Positions 38,313 to 46,727 of a stretch of 64,000 nt of DNA are shown here, in pieces (position 1 is the stretch's first letter; each line of letters opens with the position of its first letter). Position numbers and translations under genes: made by a program. The stretch covers positions 62,001 through 126,000 of the forward strand of contig NZ_PPQC01000046.1 in assembly GCF_002902365.1 (NCBI RefSeq). The letters run 5' to 3'. Origin of the DNA: Staphylococcus cohnii subsp. cohnii (GTDB taxonomy: Bacteria > Bacillota > Bacilli > Staphylococcales > Staphylococcaceae). Under the pieces are notes generated by a model. It ran no database searches. It was not told the origin of the DNA and was given only the letters and a program-made list of their open reading frames with translations.

Positions 38313-38856
38313 CTAAAACTCCCTCTTTACACATAACGATAAATATTAATATTACAAATATACATAACTAAGCTATAACATCATTGTAGACTCAAAATAC
38401 TATAATTGAAAACAATTATCAATTACAGCGTATTACATAGCTCCTATTATTTATATTATAAACGAAAAACTTCTCAAAAACGAACTATCCATTTCACATT
38501 TATATATATTCATTTATCCTCATTTTTCATAAAAATCAATACGTCATTTCTAAAAACAAAGATAATACATATTTATCATCATACCATTCATTTCTCAAGA
38601 TTATATGTGTTATATTACATTTTTTAAGTGTTATTCAACTTTAAATTTTCAGAATATATTTACAATTTCGAATTTTCTTAGTATATTCATACGTATCACT
38701 ACTTCATTCCATTTTTAAAAATTAATGAAGTAAACGAAAAATATTTAATAACACCTTTCTCTTTAAACAACGGGATATGAAGTAAAAGGTGTGTATTTAA
38801 TTTGTATAACTATTAAACCGACTTATATTAAGTAATACATGGGAGGATTGAAATTT
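38313..38856. other. Long divergent regulatory region
   Basis: 544 bases between the ECF cassette and the aminotransferase gene, with no credible gene. It holds a Fur-box-like sequence (38407-38421) and, nearer the aminotransferase, two short inverted repeats: ACTTCATT/AATGAAGT (38701-38731) and ACACCTTT/AAAGGTGT (38751-38792). No riboswitch class is recognised. Confidence 0.55.
38407..38421. promoter_or_regulatory. Fur-box-like sequence upstream of the ECF cassette
   Basis: TGAAAACAATTATCA agrees with the 7-1-7 Fur consensus TGATAATNATTATCA at 12 of 14 informative positions. It is about 95 bases from the S-component start and about 436 from the aminotransferase start. In such AT-rich DNA a chance match is possible. 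Confidence 0.4.
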
Positions 38857-40203
38857 ATGGAAAAAATGGAGAGAGCCGCACAATTAATCAATGAAGATAG
38901 TCAGTATTTTGCGAAACCGGGAAGGATAAAATACTATCCATTAGCTATTTCTCATGGGTATGGCGCAACACTCGTTGATATGGATGGCAATACATATATC
39001 GATTTACTTGCGAGTGCTAGTTCACAAAATGTAGGACATGCACCTCAACCAGTGTCAGATGCTATTAAATCACAAGTAGATAAATTCATACACTATACGC
39101 CTGCTTATATGTATCATGAACCTTTAGTTAAACTTGCTAAGAAACTCTGTGAAATTGCACCAGGGGATTATGAAAAGCGTGTACTTTTCGGACTTTCTGG
39201 TTCAGATGCAAACGATGGCATCGTTAAACTTGCAAGAGCGTATACAGGAAGACCTTATATCATCAGTTTCGTCAATGCTTATCACGGCTCTACATATGGA
39301 TCATTATCGATGTCTGCCATAAGTTTAAACATGAGAAAAAAATACGGCCCAATGTTACCAGGATTCTATCATATTCCATTCCCTGATAGCTACAGAGGTA
39401 TGTTTGGTAGTCCAAACGCTAACACTATTGATGAATACCTTGCGCCGCTTAAAGAAATGTTTGAAAAATACGTACCTGCCGAAGAAGTAGCTTGTATCAT
39501 GATTGAAACGATACAAGGTGATGGTGGATTATTAGAACCAGTCGATGGTTACTTTAAAGCTTTACAAGATTTATGCAAGGAACACGGCATATTGTTAGCA
39601 GTAGATGACATCCAACAAGGGCTTGGTCGTACCGGTGAATGGAGTTCAGTTTCACATTATCATATTGAACCAGATTTGATTACATTTGGAAAATCGTTAG
39701 CCGGCGGTCTGCCTATGTCTGCAATTGTAGGTCGTGCTGAAATAATGGATACATTAGAAGCGCCAGCACATTTATTTACAACTGGAGCTAATCCAGTGAG
39801 CTGTGAAGCGGCATTGGCTACAATTGGTATGATAGAGGACGAAAATTTACTTCAAGCGAGTACAGATAAAGGTGAGTATGTACGTCAACGTATGGATTCA
39901 TGGATCGAACGATTTAAAGCTGTTGGAGATGTTAGAGGTAAAGGGTTATCTATTGGTATAGATATTGTTTCTGATAAAGAAAATAAGACACGTGATGCGG
40001 AAGCCGCATTAAAAATTTGCAATCGCTGTTTTGATAATGGTGTTGTGATTATTGCAGTAGCTGGAAATGTACTCCGTTTTCAACCTCCGTTAGTCATAAC
40101 GTATAACCAACTTGATACAGCATTAAATGTCTTAGAATCTGCGCTTGAAGATTTAGCATCTGGAAAATTAGACAATTACGACATTGCTGGTCAAGGTTGG
40201 TAA
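38857..40203 (+). CDS. Class III PLP-dependent aminotransferase
   Basis: A 448-residue fold-type I aminotransferase of the 4-aminobutyrate/ornithine group. Seen: DMDGNTYIDLLASASSQNVGH at the N-terminus, FGLSGSDANDGIVKLAR near residue 115, the cofactor Asp of LLAVDDIQQGLGRTGEW near 250 and the Schiff-base Lys of ITFGKSLAGGLP near 276. Its amino donor cannot be fixed by reading (GABA, diaminobutyrate, lysine and taurine are options). ATG 38857 follows GGGAGG; the ATG at 38839 lies in that site. It forms an operon with the YkvI-type transporter 14 bases downstream, so the two probably import and transaminate the same compound. Confidence 0.87.
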   Translation: MEKMERAAQLINEDSQYFAKPGRIKYYPLAISHGYGATLVDMDGNTYIDLLASASSQNVGHAPQPVSDAIKSQVDKFIHYTPAYMYHEPLVKLAKKLCEIAPGDYEKRVLFGLSGSDANDGIVKLARAYTGRPYIISFVNAYHGSTYGSLSMSAISLNMRKKYGPMLPGFYHIPFPDSYRGMFGSPNANTIDEYLAPLKEMFEKYVPAEEVACIMIETIQGDGGLLEPVDGYFKALQDLCKEHGILLAVDDIQQGLGRTGEWSSVSHYHIEPDLITFGKSLAGGLPMSAIVGRAEIMDTLEAPAHLFTTGANPVSCEAALATIGMIEDENLLQASTDKGEYVRQRMDSWIERFKAVGDVRGKGLSIGIDIVSDKENKTRDAEAALKICNRCFDNGVVIIAVAGNVLRFQPPLVITYNQLDTALNVLESALEDLASGKLDNYDIAGQGW

Positions 40204-40217
40204 AATTGGAGGGATCA

Positions 40218-41309
40218 ATGATGCAACAACAAATAAAACTCACAAATGTTATAAAACTTAGCGGTGCTTACATCGCTTATCTCATAGGTTCTGGTTTTGC
40301 AACTGGACAAGAAGTTATGCAATTTTTTGCATCCTTTGGTATATATGGTATATTCGGAGCTTTAGTTAGCGCATTATTATTCTGTTTACTTGGCTCCACT
40401 TTAATGATGAAGGGATTTGATCTTCAATTAAAACAGCCAGGCAGAATATTTAAATACTATTGTGGCAATATATTAGGTACACTAATTGAATATTTTACAC
40501 TTATTTTTATTTTTAGCATTGTTGTCATCATGATTGCTGGTACAGGAGCTGTTGTAGCAGAACAATTCCATCTCCCAAATCTAGTGGGTGTGCTAGGTAT
40601 GGGCATTGTCGCAATGATTACAGTTATTTTAGGATTACAAAAGTTAGTTGATATTATTGGTACTGTTGGACCGATCATTGTGATATTAACAATTGGTATT
40701 TGCTTAATTGTTTTCTTCTCAAATATCGGTAGTTTATCTAATATGCTCTATTTACCAGAAAGCGCTAAAAATTTACAACCAACAACACATTGGTGGCAAT
40801 CTGGCGGATTGTTTTTCTGTTACAACATCTTAGCAGGCAGTATCTTCTTTTCACAACTTGGTCAACAATCAAATAGTAGAAAAGAAGCTGGTATTACTGG
40901 AATTGTTGGAGGCTCTGTGTTGATGTTAACAGTAATTGTAATGATTATTGCTTTATTAGTACATTCTGATCATGTATTTGAATTAGAAGTCCCTGTACTT
41001 TATTTAGGTACTACAATTGCACCGTTTATAGCATTTATATTTTCAGTATGTATTTTATTAGGGATTTATTCTACAACTGCACCAATGTATTGGTTAGTTA
41101 AAAATGAATTTATGAAGATTTTCCCATCAAAACTTAGCGTTCCTGTAACAGTTGTGTTAGGTATTGTTTTTATTATTTGTGGTACATTACCTTTTGGAGA
41201 ATTAGTATCCATTATATATCCATTTGTAGGTTATATAGGAGCAATTGTTGTAGTGATCATTTTTGTGCGTACGTTATATAATAATTTCGTCAATAAACGT
41301 AGTACATAA
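40218..41309 (+). CDS. YkvI-type membrane transporter partnered with the aminotransferase
   Basis: A 363-residue membrane protein with 10-11 helices. The first helix reads AYIAYLIGSGFATGQEVMQFF, the same glycine-rich signature as the gene at 4255, with which it is paralogous. Family members are putative amino acid or amine transporters; none has a firm substrate to my knowledge. GGAGGGATCA precedes ATG 40218 and the spacing from the aminotransferase stop is 14 bases, so co-transcription is likely and suggests the substrate is an amino compound. Confidence 0.82.
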   Translation: MMQQQIKLTNVIKLSGAYIAYLIGSGFATGQEVMQFFASFGIYGIFGALVSALLFCLLGSTLMMKGFDLQLKQPGRIFKYYCGNILGTLIEYFTLIFIFSIVVIMIAGTGAVVAEQFHLPNLVGVLGMGIVAMITVILGLQKLVDIIGTVGPIIVILTIGICLIVFFSNIGSLSNMLYLPESAKNLQPTTHWWQSGGLFFCYNILAGSIFFSQLGQQSNSRKEAGITGIVGGSVLMLTVIVMIIALLVHSDHVFELEVPVLYLGTTIAPFIAFIFSVCILLGIYSTTAPMYWLVKNEFMKIFPSKLSVPVTVVLGIVFIICGTLPFGELVSIIYPFVGYIGAIVVVIIFVRTLYNNFVNKRST

Positions 41310-41330
41310 ATGACAGCCGTTAAAATTCAA

Positions 41331-41370
41331 AAAAAGGTCCAAGACATCAATTTATGTCTTGGACCTTTTT
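41331..41370. terminator. Bidirectional terminator between transporter gene and capD
   Basis: AAAAAGGTCCAAGACAT (41331-41347) pairs exactly with ATGTCTTGGACCTTTTT (41354-41370), with T runs on both strands. It ends the cap operon on the minus strand. Confidence 0.92.
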
Positions 41371-41392
41371 TATTGGGTTTATTGAAAATAGA

Positions 41393-42985
41393 CTATCTAT
41401 TACCCACATCATGACCGATTTCTACTGTTTTATCATTTTTATTATAAAGCGCAGCTTGTACACTTCCAAAGTTAGGATCATTACGTTTTTCTTCAATTTC
41501 AAAACCTAAACTTTTGAAAATGTCTATATCTTGCTGATCTGTAGCATTTTCGTAAAAGATTTTTCCTCCATCGTTATAAAAACGTGGTTTATCAATAGAT
41601 TCTTGTAGTGTACCATCGCTACGTAAGTAATCAATAATAACCTCATTGAGCGTAGTCGGAATTTTGTTACCACCTGGTGTTCCTATACCCATGTAATAAT
41701 CTGGTCCAACTACGATGCTCGGTGAAGTAAATGAGCGTGGTTGCTTATGTTTGGCACCATAGTTTGGACTAGATGGATTAGAAGAGAAGTTACTTAATGA
41801 ATTATTCATATAGAATCCTTCTTTTACATACTCCCCTGAACCAAAGAAGCTTGCTAACGTATTCGTTGTACTTGTCAACTGTCCATCTTTATCAACAACC
41901 ACAAAGTGTGTTGTGCTCGTATTATCAATGTTATTTGTATTGAAATTACTTTCAAAATTAATTTCATTTAATCTACCTAACAGGTAATCTTGGGAAAGAT
42001 ATTCATCATAGTCTTCATCTTGCCCATTTACAATATCCCTATTTCGGTACATCAAATCTCTAGATTTTAAAATACCAGTGATATAATCCAAACGATCACC
42101 TTGAGCTGCTTGATTATTAGTAGCTTCATCAATTTCTAAACCTTGTAGCATCAGTGATCCTCCTAAAGGATTAGATGCAGCATAAACTTTATTATTTAAA
42201 TAGTCTGTACTTACTGGCTCTTTTTTCTCTGTTTTATAACTTTGGAAATCTTTTTCTGTCAGTTTGTCATCCGTTTGCTTAGTGATACTTTTACCAACTT
42301 TATCATAGAAATAATTAGGCCCGTTATCTCTGATACCTTTTAATGTTTTAGCTAAAGCTGGTTGCTTAATGACATCACCTTCTCTTTTGGTTTGTTCTCC
42401 TTCAAAGAAAGGTGAATCTCTATCTACATCTGAACCATATAGTTTCAAACTTCTTTCTAATTCTGAATCAACTTCAAAGCCTTCTTCAGCTAAAGGAATA
42501 ACATAGTTCATGATTTTCTTTCTATCCATTTTCCCTGCTTCTTTATGAGCATCTTCAAGACCTCGAACGAAACCTGGAACACCAATTTTATCTTTTTGCT
42601 TGTAATTAAAAGAAGAAATATCTTTATACTGCCATTGTTTTGGTGCAACATTTTCTTGACCATCGTAAGCCAGCATCGCACCTCCGCCACCTAGGCCAGA
42701 AGAGTGTGGTTCAGTTACAGCAAGAGCATATGACACTCCGATTGACGCGTCAACTGCGTTACCACCATCTTTCAATATTTTTTCTCCAACACGTGTAGCA
42801 ATCGGATTATTTGAAGCTACACCGTAATTTTTATCCGATATGTCTTGTTGATGATCCGCAATTTTATTTTCATATAAATCATCTTTATCATAATTATCCT
42901 TTTTTGTAATCATATAAAATGCAAAGGATATGATAATAGTAAGGAGTAATATTACGATGAGCGTTTTTTTATTATAAATACTCAT
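41393..42985 (-). CDS. capD: Poly-gamma-glutamate gamma-glutamyltransferase CapD
   Basis: A 530-residue gamma-glutamyltranspeptidase-family enzyme. An N-terminal signal anchor (residues 7-26) is followed by GVASNNPIATRVGEKIL and EPHSSGLGGGG; the self-cleavage/nucleophile threonine is Thr358 in TSTTHFVVVDKDG, then SFFGSGEYV. In Bacillus anthracis, CapD cleaves poly-gamma-glutamate and attaches it to peptidoglycan; in S. epidermidis the capD gene belongs to the operon needed for surface or released polymer. Last gene of the operon, starting two bases after the small capE-like gene with AAAGGAG just before it. Confidence 0.92.
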   Translation of the reverse strand: MSIYNKKTLIVILLLTIIISFAFYMITKKDNYDKDDLYENKIADHQQDISDKNYGVASNNPIATRVGEKILKDGGNAVDASIGVSYALAVTEPHSSGLGGGGAMLAYDGQENVAPKQWQYKDISSFNYKQKDKIGVPGFVRGLEDAHKEAGKMDRKKIMNYVIPLAEEGFEVDSELERSLKLYGSDVDRDSPFFEGEQTKREGDVIKQPALAKTLKGIRDNGPNYFYDKVGKSITKQTDDKLTEKDFQSYKTEKKEPVSTDYLNNKVYAASNPLGGSLMLQGLEIDEATNNQAAQGDRLDYITGILKSRDLMYRNRDIVNGQDEDYDEYLSQDYLLGRLNEINFESNFNTNNIDNTSTTHFVVVDKDGQLTSTTNTLASFFGSGEYVKEGFYMNNSLSNFSSNPSSPNYGAKHKQPRSFTSPSIVVGPDYYMGIGTPGGNKIPTTLNEVIIDYLRSDGTLQESIDKPRFYNDGGKIFYENATDQQDIDIFKSLGFEIEEKRNDPNFGSVQAALYNKNDKTVEIGHDVGNR

Positions 42986-42987
42986 AG

Positions 42988-43146
42988 CTAAGCTCCTTTA
43001 GATAAATATTGATGGTGTAAAGATTTAAGTTCATTTTGTTCATAACGGTCTAAACCTTCGTTCGCTCTAGCGAATACAATTAGTAAGAATATTATCAACA
43101 CAACTGCAATGATTGTAATACTTACCCAATGATCTTTAATGTTCAT
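42988..43146 (-). CDS. CapE/PgsE-like small membrane protein of the cap operon
   Basis: A 52-codon gene between capA and capD that is easily overlooked. The product begins MNIKDHWVSITIIAVVLIIF, has a single membrane helix (residues 8-25) and a charged C-terminal tail with RANEGLDRYEQNELK. The start overlaps the capA stop by 11 bases and its stop is two bases from capD, which is typical of a coupled operon gene. Bacillus CapE (about 47 residues) and PgsE (about 55) are similarly small, one-helix subunits needed for or stimulating polymer synthesis. Sequence similarity cannot be judged by eye, so the assignment rests on size, topology and position. Confidence 0.7.
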   Translation of the reverse strand: MNIKDHWVSITIIAVVLIIFLLIVFARANEGLDRYEQNELKSLHHQYLSKGA

Positions 43147-44206
43147 ACGTATAACCTCCATTCTCTTTTTTAAGATTTATATTGTCACCTTTAATGTTAT
43201 TTAATAATTTTGTTTCTTCAATTTTGTTAGGTGTAGATTTAGTCAATTTACCGCCCACTGATTTGATCGGCGTAATCATGAATTTAGAATTTTTACCGTT
43301 CCAATTCTGTTGGACAGCTAAACCTTGTTTATTCTTTGATAAAAAACCTTCTGAAGTTACATTACCTAAACTATAAAAAATGCTGGCATCTTTATAATTT
43401 TCAATTTCCTGAACAACTGTGTTATGTCCGACGATAACATCAGCACCTGCATCTACTAAAGAGTGTGCATATTTTTTTTGCCTTGTTGTTACTGACCTTT
43501 CATCGGTTATACCCCAGTCGACATTAACGACTACATAATCATTTTTTTCTTTCAATTTTTTTATTAACGGAACATAAATATTAGGTTCCAAGCTGATGGA
43601 TGTAGTGTTTTTTAAAGGATCGGTGTAATCAGACTCAACGTCTGTAAAGGAAACATTAGCTACTTTTTTACCTTTTACCGTTTGTTGTACTGTTTTACTG
43701 TTGATAGGATTAGAACCATTACCAGTTAAAAAATTATATCCATTTTGAGCCTCAACAGCTTTACTAAAATCTCTTGCTGTAATGTTATCAGTAACTTGAT
43801 TTATAATATTTAAACTTTTAATATTTAAACTTTTTAAAAACATTACATTTTCTAAATTTTTATTAATATTTGTTTTTCTATCATCTGAAAACTTGGTTAA
43901 ATTCAAGCTTGCTGTAGAATAATCACTATCTTTCAACATGTTTTCGACAGCACTAAAAGTATCATTAATATTGTTTTTTCTTGTATGTTTGTTTAATTCC
44001 ACATTACCTAGATATGTTAGCTTAATTTCATCTTTTCCTTTATTCATAGCTTTAACAGGCTCAAAATCCTGATGCTTCAACACAAATACTAACAAAATCA
44101 ACGCTATAATTAATATCAAGCCGGTATATATGGAATTCCTTCTTTTATGGCGTTTTGTCCATTTCAAAACACGCTCATCGATAGAGAATCGTTTAGATTG
44201 CTTCAT
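43136..44206 (-). CDS. capA: Poly-gamma-glutamate export/assembly protein CapA
   Basis: A 356-residue membrane-anchored protein of the PGA_cap family, related to metallophosphoesterases. One membrane helix lies at residues 25-45; the extracellular domain has YLGNVELN near 66, VVVNVDWGITDE near 224, ADVIVGHNTVVQEIE near 254 and YSLGNVTSEGFL near 278. The family's usual WGxE and GHHPH-type motifs are modified here (WGIT and GHNT). It is thought to move or position the polymer at the membrane. It lies 14 bases after capC. Confidence 0.9.
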   Translation of the reverse strand: MKQSKRFSIDERVLKWTKRHKRRNSIYTGLILIIALILLVFVLKHQDFEPVKAMNKGKDEIKLTYLGNVELNKHTRKNNINDTFSAVENMLKDSDYSTASLNLTKFSDDRKTNINKNLENVMFLKSLNIKSLNIINQVTDNITARDFSKAVEAQNGYNFLTGNGSNPINSKTVQQTVKGKKVANVSFTDVESDYTDPLKNTTSISLEPNIYVPLIKKLKEKNDYVVVNVDWGITDERSVTTRQKKYAHSLVDAGADVIVGHNTVVQEIENYKDASIFYSLGNVTSEGFLSKNKQGLAVQQNWNGKNSKFMITPIKSVGGKLTKSTPNKIEETKLLNNIKGDNINLKKENGGYTYEH

Positions 44207-44220
44207 ATATCTGCTCCTTA

Positions 44221-44673
44221 CTAATTAATAAAGCTATAAAAGAATAAAACAATGTATGTAATACATGTTAATAACATACATGTAGATAAAGTAATTACAA
44301 CACCTTGTTTTTGTATAGTATTTGCAATGATACCTGGTATTACGACGCCAATACCAGACATTTCTACCATCTCAAACGGGGTTAAGGGATAAATTAAGTC
44401 AAATACAAATTTTAATACCATTCCGGTTAATATCATTGCAGCAAATTTCCTGCGCCCGTAGAGAATGACAAAGCGACTAATACCATGGTTCACAATAAAA
44501 TATGTAATGCAACTAATGATTAATACAGATAGTAGCATGATTGGTTGATCAAAAATGAGTGCTAGATATCCTGGTACAACTAATCCAGCAGGACTAATAC
44601 CGAATTTCTCGGCAAAAATGAGGCTTAAAACGATCCCCACGAATAATGAAAAATATAACTCTGAACCTATCAT
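44221..44673 (-). CDS. capC: Poly-gamma-glutamate synthase subunit CapC
   Basis: A 150-residue membrane protein with about five helices, matching the length and hydrophobicity of CapC/PgsC (about 149 residues). Features: GIVLSLIFAEKFGISPAGLVVPGYLAL at residues 14-40 and a central YGRRKFAAMILTGM motif. It forms the membrane-bound synthase with CapB, which polymerises glutamate through gamma linkages. The ATG follows the capB stop with one base between. Confidence 0.93.
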   Translation of the reverse strand: MIGSELYFSLFVGIVLSLIFAEKFGISPAGLVVPGYLALIFDQPIMLLSVLIISCITYFIVNHGISRFVILYGRRKFAAMILTGMVLKFVFDLIYPLTPFEMVEMSGIGVVIPGIIANTIQKQGVVITLSTCMLLTCITYIVLFFYSFIN

Positions 44674-44674
44674 A

Positions 44675-45832
44675 TTAATGTATCCCTTCTATATATTGTG
44701 CGATTTCTTTTCCTGGTCCATGAATATTACCAACACAGAAAATCAAAGCATTGTGTGATTCTGCATAAAGCGCACGTTCAACTTCATTTATATTTTTACC
44801 TTCAAAATTCAAATATTTTTTATCGGGTAATTCTCTCATTACTTCCGTAACCATTTGAGTACTTTTTCCAGTACAAATTAATGTATCGAACGGTACATCT
44901 TTTATGAAATTCTCTGCAAATTGTCGAGTTCTATCTACCCTATCTGAACGACAATTTAAGATAATCACAATTCTTTGATATGGGTAATTATATGACTCTA
45001 CTTTATTTAAAATGGCTTTAGTAGACTGTGGCTCATTTGCTGCAAAAGCATTCACATACACGTTAGTTGTATTATTTGCATTAAAGTATTTGACTTCCAC
45101 AGCACCTACATCAGGTGGCGCATTTAACATCCCCCTTAAAGCAGTATCTCTGTCGATGCCTAATGCTTCAGCTACACCCATTGCAATTGCTACATTATCT
45201 GGAAAGACAATATATCCAAATTCTCGTAAATATGATTCTGGTACCTCTTCTTTATCAACAACAATTAATTTTGTTTTACGCCGTTTGGCTACTTTAGCAA
45301 AAAATTTAGTATAATCATCCTTCATTACGACGAGGTGCCCTTTGTATGGAATAGTTGCTGTAAATGCTTGAGCAACCTCATCTAACGTTGGCCCTAACAC
45401 ATCCATATGATCTTCCATTACATTAACAATGACGCCAATATTCGCTTTCACTAAATCTTTTTGGAATGTAATTTGATAGTCTGGATTAACTGCCATACAC
45501 TCATTAACTAATGCATTAGCTCTTTGCTTCACAACTTTTCTGACGATATCACGTTGTTCACCTATATTTGCACCTTGAGGTTTTCTATATACAGGATATT
45601 CTCTCGGTGTGAACCAATACATCATGCGTGCATCTGTACCAGTTGTTTTACCAATCACGCGGTATTTATCTTCCCGCAAAATACTGTAAATCAAGCGTGT
45701 AATCGTTGATTTACCTCTAATACCATTTATATTAATACGTATAGGAATCTTTTCTAATCTGTCAGAATGTCTTCGTTTTTCGACGATTCCTAACCATAGA
45801 ATTACACCTATACAAATTATGATTAGTAGCAA
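44675..45832 (-). CDS. capB: Poly-gamma-glutamate synthase ligase subunit CapB
   Basis: A 385-residue Mur-ligase-related amide ligase. After an N-terminal hydrophobic segment (residues 2-17) comes the ATP-binding loop NGIRGKSTITRL at residues 36-47, then GTDARMMYWFTPRE near 65, VMEDHMDVLGPT near 137 and a late NCRSDRVDRTRQFAENF segment. With CapC it polymerises D- and/or L-glutamate. TTG 45832 is the start: AGAGGGAC is placed correctly upstream and no better codon is nearby. First gene of the operon capB-capC-capA-capE-capD. A long AT-rich region with a 13-base inverted repeat precedes it. Confidence 0.93.
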   Translation of the reverse strand: MLLIIICIGVILWLGIVEKRRHSDRLEKIPIRININGIRGKSTITRLIYSILREDKYRVIGKTTGTDARMMYWFTPREYPVYRKPQGANIGEQRDIVRKVVKQRANALVNECMAVNPDYQITFQKDLVKANIGVIVNVMEDHMDVLGPTLDEVAQAFTATIPYKGHLVVMKDDYTKFFAKVAKRRKTKLIVVDKEEVPESYLREFGYIVFPDNVAIAMGVAEALGIDRDTALRGMLNAPPDVGAVEVKYFNANNTTNVYVNAFAANEPQSTKAILNKVESYNYPYQRIVIILNCRSDRVDRTRQFAENFIKDVPFDTLICTGKSTQMVTEVMRELPDKKYLNFEGKNINEVERALYAESHNALIFCVGNIHGPGKEIAQYIEGIH

Positions 45833-46260
45833 ACTCTGTCCCTCTTTTCATCTGCGTATTTATTAATTGCGTGCAAAGATCATTAATCTAGTGAAAATAT
45901 CTAGCACAACAAATGGCCTTTGTGTATAAACAAATCTTTATACCTTTCAATACTGACATGCTACCACGTAGTTGTTGATTTTATATAAAGTCTATAAATT
46001 AACTGTTAATTGAATGTAAATACACATTTACATTCAATGTAAAATTATATTAAAGGTTAAATGAAATACTTTCATATCAACGTTATTCATTTTTCTTCAA
46101 TAAAAAAATTTAAGTAAAAAATTTTTTTAAAAATTTTTCATCAATTAATAATAAAGGTTGAAAACATGAAATATAATATTTACTTGAAATTTACACATTA
46201 TTAAAATTCGAATGTTATCTTAAGGATGAAAGGAATTAAAGATACTCTAGGAGGATGGAC
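45833..46260. other. Control region upstream of the cap operon
   Basis: About 430 bases of very AT-rich DNA divergent between capB and a small hypothetical gene. It contains a perfect 13-base inverted repeat at 46009-46038 and A/T runs near 46104-46140. No open frame is credible. Confidence 0.55.
46009..46038. promoter_or_regulatory. Perfect 13-base inverted repeat in the cap upstream region
   Basis: ATTGAATGTAAAT (46009-46021) and ATTTACATTCAAT (46026-46038) are exact reverse complements separated by ACAC. No T run follows on either strand, so it is more like a protein-binding site or transcript stem than a terminator. Located about 180 bases before capB and 220 before the small gene. Confidence 0.55.
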
Positions 46261-46584
46261 ATGAGCAAACCTGTAAAGCTAACTGTTTCGCTTTATCTCA
46301 TTATTGTTGCACTTATAACTTGTGGTTATTTAATCATGATTTTAGTAGGTAGCTTCCAAGGTAATGATATGCGTGGTGCAGTACTTGATACAGATAATAC
46401 AAGACATATTGAAAATGTAGATGAGACCAAAAATACTTCAAAACCTTCTGAACCATCTACACAAGAAAACCGCTCTATCCCTAAACATTTGCAATCTAAA
46501 CACATGACTCAACCAACAATCAATCAATATAACACGATAAAAACATGGTCTTTAGATAATGATGCATCTAAAAACCATGTTTAA
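46261..46584 (+). CDS. Small membrane-anchored protein of unknown function
   Basis: A 107-residue protein with one N-terminal membrane helix (residues 8-30) and a hydrophilic, Ser/Thr/Asn/Gln-rich tail, suggesting an extracellular, low-complexity domain. ATG 46261 follows GGAGG at ideal spacing; the ATG at 46255 lies within that site. I do not recognise the family. It might be linked with the divergent cap operon by sharing its upstream region, but nothing else supports this. Confidence 0.6.
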   Translation: MSKPVKLTVSLYLIIVALITCGYLIMILVGSFQGNDMRGAVLDTDNTRHIENVDETKNTSKPSEPSTQENRSIPKHLQSKHMTQPTINQYNTIKTWSLDNDASKNHV

Positions 46585-46670
46585 CTTTTTGTAAACTATT
46601 TTTGACAATTTGTTCAAAATCTCATTATTATGCACTTTTACAAAGGGGTATAATTTCAAAGCGTCTGAAT

Positions 46671-46714
46671 TTTCAGATATAATAAAGATATTAGCTTTCT
46701 TATTATATCTGAAA
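46671..46714 (+). promoter_or_regulatory. Inverted repeat in the leader of the second M20 peptidase gene
   Basis: TTTCAGATATAATAA (46671-46685) is the exact reverse complement of TTATTATATCTGAAA (46700-46714). The right arm ends within the AATGAGG ribosome site of the downstream gene (start 46728). A TTGACA-18-TATTAT promoter candidate lies at 46602-46631. It may be a translation-controlling stem or an operator. Confidence 0.55.
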
Positions 46715-46727
46715 TGAGGTTTTTACT

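Noticed and set aside
44221..45832. Possibility that capB/capC are Mur ligase and unrelated membrane genes
   Set aside because: Order, lengths, motif GIRGKST and the adjoining CapA- and CapD-type genes make poly-gamma-glutamate synthesis much more likely.
46104..46140. Long A/T runs near the cap upstream region as an origin or bent DNA element
   Set aside because: Such runs are common in this genome and no repeats or DnaA-box cluster accompany them.
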